A DNA stretch of 64,000 nt from the NCBI GenBank assembly GCA_965218075.1, contig CBDCJZ010000003.1:930001-994000 (forward strand). Reading direction: 5' to 3'. Under the pieces are notes generated by a model. That model was not told the origin of the DNA. It saw only the letters and a list, made by a program, of their open reading frames with translations, and ran no database searches. Positions 24,174 through 36,068 of the stretch are shown piece after piece; positions within the stretch are counted from its first letter, which is position 1; every line of letters begins with the position of its first letter. This DNA is from JANQHO01 sp965218075 (GTDB lineage: Bacteria; Bacteroidota; Bacteroidia; Flavobacteriales; Schleiferiaceae). The translations under genes were made by a program, and so were the position numbers.

Positions 24174-26585
24174 ATGGCCGCATTGAAAAAATTGCTAATT
24201 ATTCTCTTCCTGTTAGTTTGGGTTTTTCGTGCGCTTGCACAAGGGGAATTTACCATTAATGGATATGTCAAAAACGCCGCTAATGGCGAAGTGCTGATAG
24301 GTGCCACTGTTCTCATTAAAGAGGCAAAGGTGGGAAATACTACCAATGAATATGGATTTTATTCGATTACATTACCGCCAGACCGATATACAATTGAGTA
24401 CCGTTTTATCGGCTTTGTGATGATAACAAAAGCAATCACTTTGGATTCCAATCAGCGGATCGATATAGAGCTTTCCGAAGAAGAAATAGAACTCAGGGAA
24501 GCGGTTGTGAATGCCGAGCCAGAAGATCTGAATGTGACCTCTACCGAAATGAGCATAGCAAAACTGGACATTAAGACCATTACAAAAATACCAGCATTTC
24601 TTGGAGAAGTTGATGTCATCAAAAGTATTCAGCTGCTGCCCGGCGTTAGTACGGTAGGAGAAGGAGCTTCCGGCTTCAATGTTCGCGGGGGAAGCGTAGG
24701 GCAAAATCTCGTGCTCTTAGACGAAGCCCCGGTATACAACTCTTCGCACATGTTAGGATTTTTCTCAGTCTTTAATCCTGATGCTGTGAAAGATGTGAAA
24801 CTGTACAAAGGGGGAATTCCTGCCAAGCTTGGAGGAAGGCTGGCTTCCGTGCTTGACATTCGGATGAAAGAAGGAAATAATAAAAAATACGAAGTGAATG
24901 GAGGTATTGGCTCTATATTCAGCAGGCTGGCTGTTGAAGGCCCCATTAAGAAAGACAAAGCTTCTTTTATTGCAGCGGGCCGTAGATCGTATATCGATAT
25001 TTTGGCCAGACCATTTACTAATATATTCGACAATGGAGCCGGACTATTTTTTTACGATCTCACAGCAAAAGCCAACTACAATATTTCAGACCGAGATCGG
25101 ATTTATGCTTCTGGATTCCTGGGACGCGATGTGTTTAATTTCGACGATAGGCAAGGGATCAACTGGGGGAGTAAAACGGCTACATTCAGATGGAATCATC
25201 TCTATAGCAAGCAGCTTTTCTCAAACTTCACGTTCTACCTGAGTGATTATGACTATGAATTGGCTTTTGGTGAAAATGACAGGGATAAATTTGAATGGGC
25301 ATCCAATATTACCACCTATGATATCAAACCCGAATTTACCTACTTTCTCAACCCAAAAAACGAGCTGACCTTTGGGGGGGAGGCCTTGCTATACAAATTT
25401 AAGCCCGCGAATGCACTTGGAGCAAGCAACGGAAAATTGACTAAATTCAACTTGCAGCACAAGCAAGCGTTCGAATATGCTCTGTACATGGGAAACCAGC
25501 AATCAATCAATGAGAACTTATCTCTACGGTACGGACTAAGATTTTCGGGATTCAATTACCTGGGGCCGGGCACTTACTTCACGCTCAATGATACCATACC
25601 AGGTTTGAGGAGAAGAGCAATTGACGCACAACAAGCCGATCGATGGGAAACCATCCAGTCCTATATCAATTGGGAACCAAGACTTTCCGTAAAATACCAG
25701 CTCTCGGAAACCTCGTCCATAAAAGCTAGCTATAATAGAACCGCACAATACATCCATCTAGTCTCTAATACAACAGCTTCCAACCCTTTGGACATCTGGA
25801 CGCCTAGCACTAACAACATAGAACCGCAAATCGGACAGCAATGGGCAATGGGATACTTTAGAAATTTTCAGAACAATTCGTACCAGGCATCTCTAGAAAC
25901 CTATTATAGAAAGACTAAAAACCAAGTTGATTATATCGGTGGAGCAGAATTGTTTATCAATGAGCTGTTGGAGGGAGACATCATAAGTGGAGTCGGGAGG
26001 GCTTACGGGTTTGAATTTCATATAAAGAAAACCCAAGGAAGGCTCGTGGGCTGGCTTAGCTATACCCTGGGCAGATCAGAGCTAAAAATTGACGGTATTA
26101 ATTTCTTAAGCGACATTAAAAACAGGAGCGGACAATGGTATCCGGCTCGCTACGACCAGACACATAGCCTTAAGCTTATCGGGTTTTACGAAATCAGCAG
26201 GCGGGTTTCGATCTCAGCAAATTTCACCTACCTGACCGGCACTCCTACAACATTCCCTACACACAGGTACCAGGTAGAATATTTCACCATTCCCGAAAAT
26301 GCTGCAAATACCCGAAACAACCTAAGAATACCTGATTATCATCGCCTCGACCTATCCCTGGTCATTTTAGGCAAGGTCATTAACAAGAAAGGAAAAGTGA
26401 GAAAAAACAGGGATTCACTGCTCATTACCTTTTACAATGTATACAACCGAAAAAATCCATTTTCCATTTATTTCTGGCAAGGAGACGAGCGATTTGCCAT
26501 CGACCAGATGGCAGACACCAAAGCAACGCAAGTTTCTATCTTGGGATCCATTGTCCCATCCATTACGTACAACTTTAAGTTTTAA
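24174..26585 (+). CDS. TonB-dependent receptor with carboxypeptidase-regulatory-like domain
   Basis: The outer-membrane receptor (803 residues from the chosen start) probably takes up a bulky ligand using TonB energy. It has a signal peptide (MAALKKLLIILFLLVWVFRALAQ) and a carboxypeptidase-regulatory-like domain (about 25-105; INGYVKNAANGEVLIGATV, TTNEYGFYSITLPPDRY). A plug follows (about 130-230; LPGVSTVGEGASGFNVRGG, VLLDEAPVYNSSHMLGFFS, KGGIPAKLGGRLASVLDI), then a 22-strand-type barrel ending TYNFKF. A GTG-started frame 12 codons longer would put hydrophilic residues before the signal peptide, so ATG 24174 is preferred. It is followed 7 bp later by a DUF4249 lipoprotein, a standard pairing. 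The region looks visibly more G+C-rich than its surroundings, which could mean recent acquisition. Ligand unknown. Confidence 0.85.
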   Translation: MAALKKLLIILFLLVWVFRALAQGEFTINGYVKNAANGEVLIGATVLIKEAKVGNTTNEYGFYSITLPPDRYTIEYRFIGFVMITKAITLDSNQRIDIELSEEEIELREAVVNAEPEDLNVTSTEMSIAKLDIKTITKIPAFLGEVDVIKSIQLLPGVSTVGEGASGFNVRGGSVGQNLVLLDEAPVYNSSHMLGFFSVFNPDAVKDVKLYKGGIPAKLGGRLASVLDIRMKEGNNKKYEVNGGIGSIFSRLAVEGPIKKDKASFIAAGRRSYIDILARPFTNIFDNGAGLFFYDLTAKANYNISDRDRIYASGFLGRDVFNFDDRQGINWGSKTATFRWNHLYSKQLFSNFTFYLSDYDYELAFGENDRDKFEWASNITTYDIKPEFTYFLNPKNELTFGGEALLYKFKPANALGASNGKLTKFNLQHKQAFEYALYMGNQQSINENLSLRYGLRFSGFNYLGPGTYFTLNDTIPGLRRRAIDAQQADRWETIQSYINWEPRLSVKYQLSETSSIKASYNRTAQYIHLVSNTTASNPLDIWTPSTNNIEPQIGQQWAMGYFRNFQNNSYQASLETYYRKTKNQVDYIGGAELFINELLEGDIISGVGRAYGFEFHIKKTQGRLVGWLSYTLGRSELKIDGINFLSDIKNRSGQWYPARYDQTHSLKLIGFYEISRRVSISANFTYLTGTPTTFPTHRYQVEYFTIPENAANTRNNLRIPDYHRLDLSLVILGKVINKKGKVRKNRDSLLITFYNVYNRKNPFSIYFWQGDERFAIDQMADTKATQVSILGSIVPSITYNFKF

Positions 26586-26592
26586 TCTCATT

Positions 26593-27513
26593 ATGAAGAA
26601 AATAATATATATGTTGAAAATCAGCACTATTTGGGCCTGCGAAACAGACATCACACCCTCTCTCCCAGAAGCTGACCCATTGATAGGAGTCGATGCATGG
26701 TTGTATCACAAGGTAGAAGACCAGGTAATAGATATTTACACAACGAATCCTTATTTTGACAGTTCAGAGCTGAATGGAATATCCAAGGCCCTAGTGACCG
26801 TTACGAATATTGATAACCCTGCAGACCAGCACGTATTTACCGAACAGTCAGCAGGAGAATATGTTTGGACACCGGCTAGCCCCACGGATACATTTGGGAT
26901 CATGGGTCATCGCTATCTTCTGTCTATTGAGTTACACGGAGCCACCTATCAATCATTCACTCAATTAAACAGGGTGCCCACCATCGATAGCATCACCTGG
27001 CGATTCGATGAAGAAAATCAATTTGCAGAGGAATCTTACTTCGCCAATTTCTGGGCACGGGATTTTGAAGGAAAAGGAGACACTTATTGGATCAAATCTT
27101 GGAAAAATGGCGAGCTGCTCAACAAGCCTTCAGAATTGAACATTGCCTATGATGCGGCTTTTTCTGAAGATGGAAATGCTGACGGACTGATCTTTATTTT
27201 GCCGATAAGAGAGTCCATTAATCCTTTTGAATTTGACGATAATGACATGCTAATCAATCCTTTTGAACTGGATGATTCTGTGTACGTGGAAATTAACTCC
27301 ATCACATCAGATACCTTTTTCTTTTTGCAGCAGGTACAAATCCAAACTGCGAGAGACGGGGGATTTGGAGAGCTGTTTGCCACACCTTTGGCCAATATCC
27401 AATCAAATATATTCTCAGACGACCCTAATGAAAAAATAGTCGGGTTTTTCTGTATTTCTGCCACAAATAGTCTGGGAAGGAGATTTGTGAAAGATGCAAT
27501 TAGATTCGAGTGA
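26593..27513 (+). CDS. DUF4249 family lipoprotein
   Basis: The 306-residue lipoprotein has lipobox IWAC (Cys16-17 region) after a short hydrophobic segment (MKKIIYMLKISTIWAC). The body (DPLIGVDAWLY, ALVTVTNIDNPADQHVFTE, GHRYLLSIELHG, VPTIDSITWRF, NSLGRRFVKDAIRFE) follows the DUF4249 pattern. Such proteins sit beside carboxypeptidase-domain TonB receptors and are thought to be surface accessory lipoproteins, by analogy to SusD-like partners; the exact role is unknown. ATG 26593 lies 7 bp after the receptor stop. A longer frame overlapping the receptor gene lacks a signal peptide at its start and is rejected. Confidence 0.8.
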   Translation: MKKIIYMLKISTIWACETDITPSLPEADPLIGVDAWLYHKVEDQVIDIYTTNPYFDSSELNGISKALVTVTNIDNPADQHVFTEQSAGEYVWTPASPTDTFGIMGHRYLLSIELHGATYQSFTQLNRVPTIDSITWRFDEENQFAEESYFANFWARDFEGKGDTYWIKSWKNGELLNKPSELNIAYDAAFSEDGNADGLIFILPIRESINPFEFDDNDMLINPFELDDSVYVEINSITSDTFFFLQQVQIQTARDGGFGELFATPLANIQSNIFSDDPNEKIVGFFCISATNSLGRRFVKDAIRFE

Positions 27514-29245
27514 AGAACCGGGATCAAAATAGAATTAGTAAATGCCAGAATATTCAAACCAATCACGCAAAAATCTAATATTAAGCCAGTTAAAATGAGT
27601 TCTTTTCGTAATATTATGTTATCTTTTCCTCTTCCATATGACTGGTTCATTATACATCCTGCTCCTCGTAAGTTTGTAAAATGCAATGCAAAAGCCTTTC
27701 AGTTCATTGCTTTCTTCTTTTTTGCGAGTTCGTATTAAGCAAATAAACATTTTCTTTCTGGTTTCGGCTTGCTTGAGAGATTTCTTAATGAAATTGTGCT
27801 AGGTGTAAAAAGTTTATCCATTTCCTATAGCTGGCTTATCGTCAAGATAGCACGATTTGATATGATTAGCATCTAGCCCTACCCCATTTTCTCCTCCCCA
27901 CGTCCACACACAAAAATTTATACCCATCTCAATTGAAAATGGCCCCCTTTTGCTCTATCGTAAAATCTTGCTGTATACAAGATCGTAAGCATTGATCGTA
28001 TCATACGCTATCTGCCTGCATTCCATACATTTGCCTAAGCTTATGTTCTACAAATCTGACAATCTGGGCTTAGCTGTTCTGTAGCAACTGGATTGTGATG
28101 GTGGCGAACTCACACCTGGCTTTGTTTTATCCTAAGTGATCTAGAGTTGGTGTGGGAGATCTTGATGCAAATGTAATCACCACTATCATTTTTACTCGCT
28201 ATATGGTTATCCATTTTTCTAAAGCCTGCTACCGACAACGGCAGCAAATTCTATCTTCATACTTTTCTCTACTAGGATCTTCAGCCTCATCGAACACCAA
28301 CAAAAGTTTTTCTCCATTTATGTCACCCTTTATCATGTTAATTTCGAATTCATCTTTTTTATGCTTCTTAAATAGCAAGCATAGTATGGAATTCACCAAC
28401 TATTTTATTATGTATTTCATTAGATATGTTTAACACCATATCTACTTCCACACTACGATTTCCAATCAAAATCGCTGACAAAAGCAACTGTCTAGTTAGT
28501 AGCTTTAAACCCGTTTAAGAGGTTCCCGATCCATTCTCTTAAATCGACAAAGGAAATGGCAAAAAGCCTCTTCCAACAAGACCTTTTGTGTTCCTCCTGA
28601 TAACTTATTACCAGAAGCAACGCCACACCAAAAATCTACCAAATCATTTATAAAGATCAAAATATCCCGATATAAAGCCTCCTGTTCTGGTATGCTAAAC
28701 CAAGGCTATAGAATTATCTTGTAGCAGGGCTTGTACATGGTCATAGAGGACACTATTGCTGCCCGAAGCAGTAGCTATCTCCCTCTCCCCTTCTGGATTA
28801 GCCAAGAACTTCAAATATGTCCCAAGCAAGGAAAATAATAAATCTGTTTCTCAACAGCTAATGATTTTAGAGACTACAAACGTTTCGTGCGGATCAAGTC
28901 AGATGGCACAGATCTTAAATGCTTCAAATACCCGATAAAATAGTTTTAATATAACCTTATATTAATACAATAATACAAGCTACTTTATACAGCCCGGAGC
29001 TCAATCTTGGTAATAGGATAATCTACGCTAAATAAGAAATACGAGAGAAGTTTTTGAATAATAATTTGTGTACTTCATTTAAAAAGCCTAGAAATCTAAT
29101 TATTCTATGCGTTACACCAAATTGCCAACTATGGCAAAAAACTTGCAAAAATGAAATTATTTCCGCACATCTAAAAAGTTGTTTAGAACGTTAATTAGTA
29201 TTAGAAGATCATTTTTGAGTAGACTTGTAAAAGTTTTGCTACTTC
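27514..29245. other. 1.7-kb gene-poor, decayed region
   Basis: No intact gene. The minus strand carries several broken open stretches, including one unidentified piece listed separately (28505-28699). Others read YLKFLANPEGEREIATASG (near 28800) and GEKLLLVFDEAEDPS (near 28290). Near the right end (29181-29204) is a 24-nt segment that recurs inverted at 5836-5859. The region looks like the graveyard of one or more horizontally acquired genes next to the giant-gene array. Confidence 0.45.
28505..28699 (-). pseudogene. Unidentified gene fragment
   Basis: An open minus-strand stretch of about 65 codons begins FSIPEQEALYRDILIFIND and continues through VDFW, SGNKLSGGTQ and LLEEAF before a stop. 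Neighbouring open pieces in other frames (LLQDNSIALV, ATASGSNSVLYDHV) probably belong to the same broken gene. I do not recognise the family. Confidence 0.35.
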
Positions 29246-32200
29246 TCACTGCAAAATGATACGTCGGTTCACAGTAGCCCTTTCAGTAATCAGCTGCAAT
29301 AGGTATACTCCACTGCGATAAGCTCCCATCTCTAGCCTTTTTCTGTAGCTTCCACTGAAACTCTCAATCTCATCTTCCAAGACTATTTGTCCCATCATAT
29401 TAGTGATACGGATCTCCATATCCTCTCCGAGAGAGGAGCTAAACTCCAGCTTGAAAACCCCTTCACTAGGATTTGGATAAATGCGAAATGAGCGCTCGAG
29501 AAGCTCATCTATACCAATAATGGTTTTAATAGACAAGGGTCCTGTCCAATTGCTCACATTGCCCACATTGCAACTGTCCTGTACATAGACATCATAAAAG
29601 GTGTTAGGCTTTAAGCCCCTTAAAGTGCGAGGACTAGACACATTGTATAAGAAAATACCGCCTCCCAGAGGAAAGTTTATAGGCCCATACTCAATATTCC
29701 AATTCGAAGCTCCACCGCTAGTCCAGCTCACAGTAGCGGTGATTTCAGTAATAGTGTGGAGGTTCAACCCTGTGGGAGCTAAACAGCCAAGAGTCCTAAA
29801 AGTATGAGGACCTGCCCAGCTACTCACATGACCTACCCCACAGCTATCCCGAACATAAAATTGATAAGACCGACCAGGTGTCAAACCGCTCACAGTATAA
29901 GAAGGGGTAGTCGTGGAAATCCGAGTGCCACTTCCCAGGGTAAATCCCGAAAGACCATATTCTAGATCCCAATTAGAAGCCCCACCCGTAACCCAGGAGA
30001 GCGTAGCGTTGGTCTGAGTAATCTGGGTAGCCAACAATGACGATGGGGATGGACAGGGCAAAGTGACAGAAAGGGTGATAAAAGTATAAGGACCAGCCCA
30101 GCTACTCACATGACCTACTCCACAGCTATCCCGAACATAGAAATCATAATCCGTTCCAGACGTCAAGCCGCTCACAGTATAAGAAGGGGTAGTCGTGGAA
30201 ATCCGAGTGCCACTTCCCAGTGGAAATCCCGAAAGACCATATTCCAAATCCCAATTAGAAGCCCCGCCTGACATCCACCAAAGCCTGGCGCTGGTCTGAG
30301 TAATATTGGGAGCTCCCAATGACGAAGGGGCTGGACAGGGCAAAGTGGCTGAAAGGGTGGTAAAAGTATAAGGACCAGCCCAACTGCTCACATGACCCAC
30401 TCCACAGCTATCCCGAACATAGAAATCATAATCCGTTCCAGACGTCAAGCCGCTCACAGTATAAGAAGGGGTAGTTGTGGAAATCCGAGTGCCACTTCCC
30501 AATGGAAATCCCGAAAGACCATATTCCAGACCCCAATTAGAAGTAGAAGCCCCACTTGACATCCACCAAAGCCTGGCGCCGGTCTGAGTAATATTGGAAG
30601 TTCCCAATAATGATGGGGATAGGCAGGGCAAAGTGATCGAAAGGGTGGTAAAAGCATCAGGACCAGTCCAGCTGCTCACATAACCTGCTCCACAGCTATC
30701 CCGAACATAAAATTGATAAGACTGACCAGGCGTCAAGCCGCTCACAGTATAAGAAGGGGTAGTTGTGGAAATCCGAGTGCCACTTCCCAGTGAAAATCCC
30801 GAAAGACCATATTCTAGGTCCCAATTAGAAGCCCCGCCTGTAATCCAAGAGAGCGCAGCGTTGGTCTGAGTAACCTGGGTAGCCAACAATGACAATGGGG
30901 ATGGACAGGGCAAAATGGCCGAAAGGGTAGTAAAAGTATGAGGACCAGCCCAGCTACTCACATGACCTACTCCACAGCTATCCCGAACATAAAATTGATA
31001 AGACTGACCAGGCGTCAAGCCGCTCACAGTATAAGAAGGGGTAGTCGTGGAAATCCGAGTGCCACTTCCCAGGGTAAATCCCGAAAGACCATATTCCAAA
31101 TCCCAAGTAGAAGCCCCGCCTGTAATCCACGACAGCCTGGCGTTGGTCTGAGTAATCTGGGTGGCCAACAATGACGATGGGGCTGGACAGGGCAAAGTGG
31201 CTGAAAGGGTGGTAAAAGCATCAGGACCAGCCCAGCTACTTGCATGGACCAGCCCACAACTACTCCGAACATAGAAATCATAACCCATTCCGGGTGTCAA
31301 GCCGCTCACAGTATAAGAAGGGATGGTCGTGTGAATCTGAGTGCCACGTCCCAGAGTAAACCCCGAAAGGCCATATTCTAAATCCCACTTAGAAGCCCCG
31401 CCAGCAACCCAGGAGAGCGTAGCACTGGTTTGAGTAATCTGGGTAGCTGTTAGCCTAGTAGGGCTTGGACAGGTTTCCCGAATAGCTATATCATCAAAAG
31501 AATAGCCGTCAGTTCCTGAGAGGGAACTAGCGGAAAAATTATCTTCTTGTCCGAATCGGACTTGAAAAGTAGAAGAGACTCTTTGGGGAGGGGTAGCATT
31601 TGCGAGGATGGAGTCAATGTCTAAGCCAATCACCTGATTGTAGATGCCTACTGTGTCTTGATTGGCATACAGATCGTAAATTTGCACCCAGGCATCTGTC
31701 TTGCTGCCCCGTATCCATACTCTGTCGTTAGGATTGTTTTCTTCTGCGTGATGCATATAGCTGAATTCCAGCTCCAGAGCACTCGAACTGCTGTAATTGC
31801 TCAAATCAGCTGTTAGGATCAGATAATTGGTAACTGTACCTACTCCTGATGACGCTCTATCCAAGGTAGCTGCTGAGCTTCCATTGTTGGCAAAGCCACT
31901 TACAGCAAACCTCAAACGACCATCCTTGGCAACGGAGGTGGCATATCTCCATTTGTAGGTGGGATAACAGAGCACATCTCGACTTAGCTGATAAGCACCA
32001 GAGGTTGATTCAAAGCCTTCGACAAGAGGCAAAGTAGCAGCAGATAAAGAAGGGCAAAGCGTCGTAAAGCTAATAGGGAAAGTCCAGAAACTAAGGCTAT
32101 TCCCCGATCTGAAACAGCTATCGCGTACGTAAAAGTCGTAAGTGGTGAATGGGGTCAAGCCTTTTAGCGTATACGAGTTGGTGGTGATGGTGTCAAGGGT

Positions 32201-35200
32201 TCCCGATCCCTGTGTAAAACCAGCAGTCCCCCATTCAATGACCCAAACGTTCCCTCCTCCTCCACCCGTCCAGCTCACCGAGGCAGTATCAGGTCCAATG
32301 CCATTCCATTTCAAAGAAGACGATCTCCGACACCATACTTCCCGAATGGCAATGTCATCAAAAGAATAGCCAGCGTTACTGCTAGCATTGTAAGCTATAT
32401 AATAATCCTCTTGACCAAAACGAAGCTGAAAAGTAGAAGAGACTCTTTGAGGAGGGGTGGCATTTGCGAGGATAGAGTCAATGTCTAAGCCAATTACCCA
32501 ATTGTAGATGCCTGCTATGTTCTGATTGGCATACAGATCATAGATTTGTATCCAGGCATCTGTGTTGCTGCCTCGTATCCATACCTTATCATTGGAATGA
32601 GAATATCCTCCGTGATGCATATAACTGAATTCTAGCTCCAGAATACTCGAACTGCTGTAATTGCTCAAATCAGCTGTCATAATCAAGTAGTTGGTTACTA
32701 GGGGAGAGCCGGAGATTGATTTATCCAAGGTAGCTGCCGAGCTGCCATTATTGGCAAAGCCACTTGCGGCAAATCTCAGGCGACCCTCCTGGGCATGGGA
32801 AGTCTCATAGCTCCATTTGTAGGCGGGATAACAGAGCACATTTCGGTTTCGCTGATAAGCACCAGATGCTGACTCAAAATCTTCGACAATCGGCAAAGTA
32901 GCAGCAGATAAAGTAAAAGGAACGCAGCTAGTACCAAAGGAAACCGGTCCTACCCATCTACTTACAGTGTCCACCCCACAGCTGTCTTGTACGTAAAACT
33001 CATATTCCGTGTTAGGTGATAGTCCACTTAAAATATGAGGATTAGACACATTATATAAGAAATTACCTGTTCCTGGGGTAAAACCTGCTCTACCATATTC
33101 CAAATTCCAATTGGAAGCACCACCTGTTGTCCATGAGAGAGTAGCGGAGCTGTCTGTAATATTGCTTGCCATCAAAGATAAAGGATAGAAACACACTTCC
33201 CAAATGGTAATGTCATCAAAAGAATAGCCGTCAGCTAATGTGCGGGAAGTAGCGGGATAATTATCTGCTTGTCCGAATCGGACTTGAAAAGTAGAAGAGA
33301 CTCTTTGGGGAGGAGTGGCATTTGCAAGGATGGAGTCAATGTCTAAATCTCTCACCTGATTGTAGACGCCTGCTGTGCCCTGATTGGTATACAGATTGTA
33401 AATTTGCACCCAAGAATCTGTGTTGCTGCCCCGTATCCATACTCTGTCATCAGCGTGGCTTTCTTCTTCGTGATGCATATAGCTGAATTCCAACTTCAGA
33501 GCACTCGAACTGCTGTAACTGCTCAAATCAGCTGTTAGAATCAGATAATTGATAACTAAACCTCCTAATGGCGTTCTATCCAAGGTTGCAGCTGAGCTTC
33601 CATTATTGGCAAAGCTACTTACGGCAAATCTCAAACGACCATCGTTGGCAACGGAGGTCTCATAGCTCCAACTGTAGGTGGGAACACAAAACACCACTGT
33701 GTCTCGCTGAAAAGTGCCAGATAAGGACTCAAAGTCTTCCATTAGGGGCAAAGTAGCAGGAGATGAAGATAAAGAGCAGAGCGTAATAAAGGAAAAAGGA
33801 CCACTCCAGACGCTCACATCTCCCACCCCACAACTGTCCTGTACATAGAAATCATAATTGGTGCTGAGATTTAAACCTGTTAAAATGTAAGGACTAAGAA
33901 CATTGTACACAAAAGTTCCCGAGCCTGGAATAAAGCCCGGAAGTCCATATTCGATATTCCAATTTAAAGCCCCGCCTGCGGTCCAGCTCAAGCTGGCTGC
34001 CGACCCACTCGTAACTGAGGCGGAAAGCCCTGATGAAGGCAAACAAGTTGGCAGATGGTACTCGTCAGCGCCCATATCCACCCTTGTCGAAGGCGGAAGT
34101 GGACGAGAATCTCCATCAATATCGACTTTAATACCCACAGAATTATCACCTATATCATTGGCCAAAGTTCCTGCTAGATGCAGGTCAGCAGGAGATGTTG
34201 CCCTTACAAATAGCGGGTTACCCTCCACAGAATTCCGATTGAGTGCAGGTTTGGCTGCTTGCCAAGCGGCTAGGGTTGCATAGCTCGTAGAGCCGTCCTC
34301 TGCAATATTCCCGCTTGCCTGATAAAGATTGTAATCGATATCAATAGTCGATGGCAAGCTCTGTAAAGCCTCTAAAGCTACTCCATTTGGGTTGCTGAAA
34401 ATGTTGTTGTAGAAACTCATATCAGAATTGCCACCGCTAGTAAACTGCATAACGCCCACAGTTGTGTTGTGATAGACATTCACCTTAGAATTAGATAAAC
34501 CGCTGCTCAATCCTCTCATCCTAATGGCCACATCTTTAGTATAAATCATATTGTTGGCAATCAGTGAGCGGGCTGTTCCGCTGGAACCAGCTTTATAAAT
34601 CACTATCCCCCTATCACCGCAGTCGAGCAGGTTATTTGCAGTAATCTCAAAGTCTGTAATATCTTCGCAATACATGCACATGCCAGAGGTAGAACTAGCA
34701 TTGATATTTTCAATCACATTGCCCGAGATCATCAAGCTGTCCTGTTTACGCACCTGAATGGCACGTCGTTCAATATTACTAAAACGGTTACGCAGGACGT
34801 GATTGCCCACATCTTCATCGCTTGTACTACCTCGCAGATCTATTCCATAATAACCTCCTGTGATGATATTGTCAGAGACCGTCAAATGCTTATTCGTAGT
34901 AGCTGTGGAGGAACTGTTCAAACTACCCGAGCCCACTATACCCCCTCTGTTAGATGTTACATTAACCGGCTGTTCAATCAAACAGGAATCAATGACGATA
35001 TGATCCGTGTTTTGAAGATGCACTATCCAGGCACCTGTTGAGCTTTTGGTGTTTTCGAGAGTCATATTTCTCAAAGTCACATAGCTCGTGCTGTCAAAAG
35101 CCACGGTAGCAATGCCGCTATGAGTGAGCCTAGCTAGCGAAGTATCCCCGCCATCAATTATAATGGTATTGCTTTGGCTTACGCCAGCGATATTCCCTAG

Positions 35201-35775
35201 TGTAAACTGCTCCCTATAGGTGCCAGGAGCTACCTTAATGATTACAGCCCCAGAAACACCACAGTTGTGGAGAAAAATAGCAAGGGAATTAAAGCTTGGA
35301 AAATTGCTGGAAGTCCCGCCAAGGGTATAAGCTCCCGAAAGTAGACCGCAAACAAATAAAGAAACCTTTAATGTATCATTTGAAGCATCATTGTCTGGAT
35401 TGCCATTGGGATTGTTCGTCCAAATCTTTAGGGTGGGATTTCCCAGGGTGAAATTATAGCTTCCGATATTGACCGCAGCAGCAACTGCACCCGACGCTAG
35501 ACTCCCCGTCCAGCTATGGGAGGTCTGAGTTACTCCATCCACACTCCAGTTCACTCTTACACTGTTCAGGTTGTTAATTCCATGATTTTTAATGCTCACC
35601 TGAACCGACTGAGAGCTGGGAACAGTTGGACTAGCCGGAGCGTCCAAGCTGAGAATTCCTGCATCGTCGTTTACCGTAGAGGCTTGGGCTTTTAAAGAAA
35701 GAGGAAAGAAAGAGGAAAGAAAGAGGAAAGAAAGAGGAAAGAAAGAGAGAGATTAATTGAGTTGAAAGTTTTCAT
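29246..35775 (-). CDS. Giant T9SS mosaic protein B, out of frame at its signal peptide (phase OFF)
   Basis: The long frame (about 2,133 codons from 35647) encodes a CARDB-like domain, one beta-helix, three jelly-roll/MAM-like domains (ending SFDDI), ten FN3-like repeats and a type A T9SS sorting domain (FRIYPNPSEG to RIILQ). The family ATG is at 35775, and the family cleavage region SLKAQ is intact. However, between them lies an 11-nt tandem repeat whose present copy number puts the ATG in a different frame, so translation from it reaches TAA just before KAQ. Four perfect units instead of the present four plus a 10-nt partial (that is, one copy fewer, or two more) would restore the frame. The N-terminal module of A, C and E is deleted: KAQAST joins directly to VNDDAG. 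The long intact downstream frame argues against an old pseudogene. Confidence 0.75.
35694..35747 (-). repeat. 11-nt tandem repeat in the signal peptide of gene B
   Basis: Four perfect copies of plus-strand GAAAGAAAGAG (35704-35747) are preceded by a 10-nt copy (35694-35703). Three units encode 11 codons of L, S, F and P only. Because 11 is not divisible by 3, the tract reads as a hydrophobic segment in any phase, with no stop inside it. The phase only decides whether KAQ or a stop follows. Confidence 0.9.
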
Positions 35776-36068
35776 GATTTAGTGTTCTTTAGTGAAACAA
35801 GATCTTCTTTACATTAAAAAGGGCGAAGCCTTTTGAAACATGAGATCAGCCCAATATTACTGAAATTTAATCTTTTAACAAGGGCTTATAAGGGCTCGTT
35901 TAGTAAAAAAAGGCTTATGACTTATTGGGCGCCTCGTATGACTTATTGGGCGCTAGAAAATATTTATTGAATGCTAGAAATGGATATTTTTTTCATTTTC
36001 TAGGAACCACTCATAAAAGCCCGTCAAAATCCGTTGAGAATCAGCCCATAGAAAAAGCTTGTTAGTCC
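35776..36068 (-). promoter_or_regulatory. Promoter, leader and upstream paired repeats of gene B; 3' flank of gene C
   Basis: The minus-strand promoter is TTG 35881-35879, 19 bp, TAATATTG 35859-35852. The leader contains a hairpin (35834-35816; arms AAAAGG/CCTTTT, then U5) about 41 nt before the ATG. Upstream are two copies of TATGACTTATTGGGCGC (35916-35932 and 35937-35953), 21 bp apart. The remainder (about 35955-36068) is nearly identical to the C-D spacer. Confidence 0.65.

Noticed and set aside
28756..28938. 60-codon plus-strand frame in the decayed region
   Set aside because: The minus strand here reads more like real protein fragments; the plus frame is probably its shadow.
35694..35747. 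Short direct repeats considered as a CRISPR array
   Set aside because: The 11-nt units are contiguous with no spacers and lie inside a coding signal peptide; no cas genes in the window.
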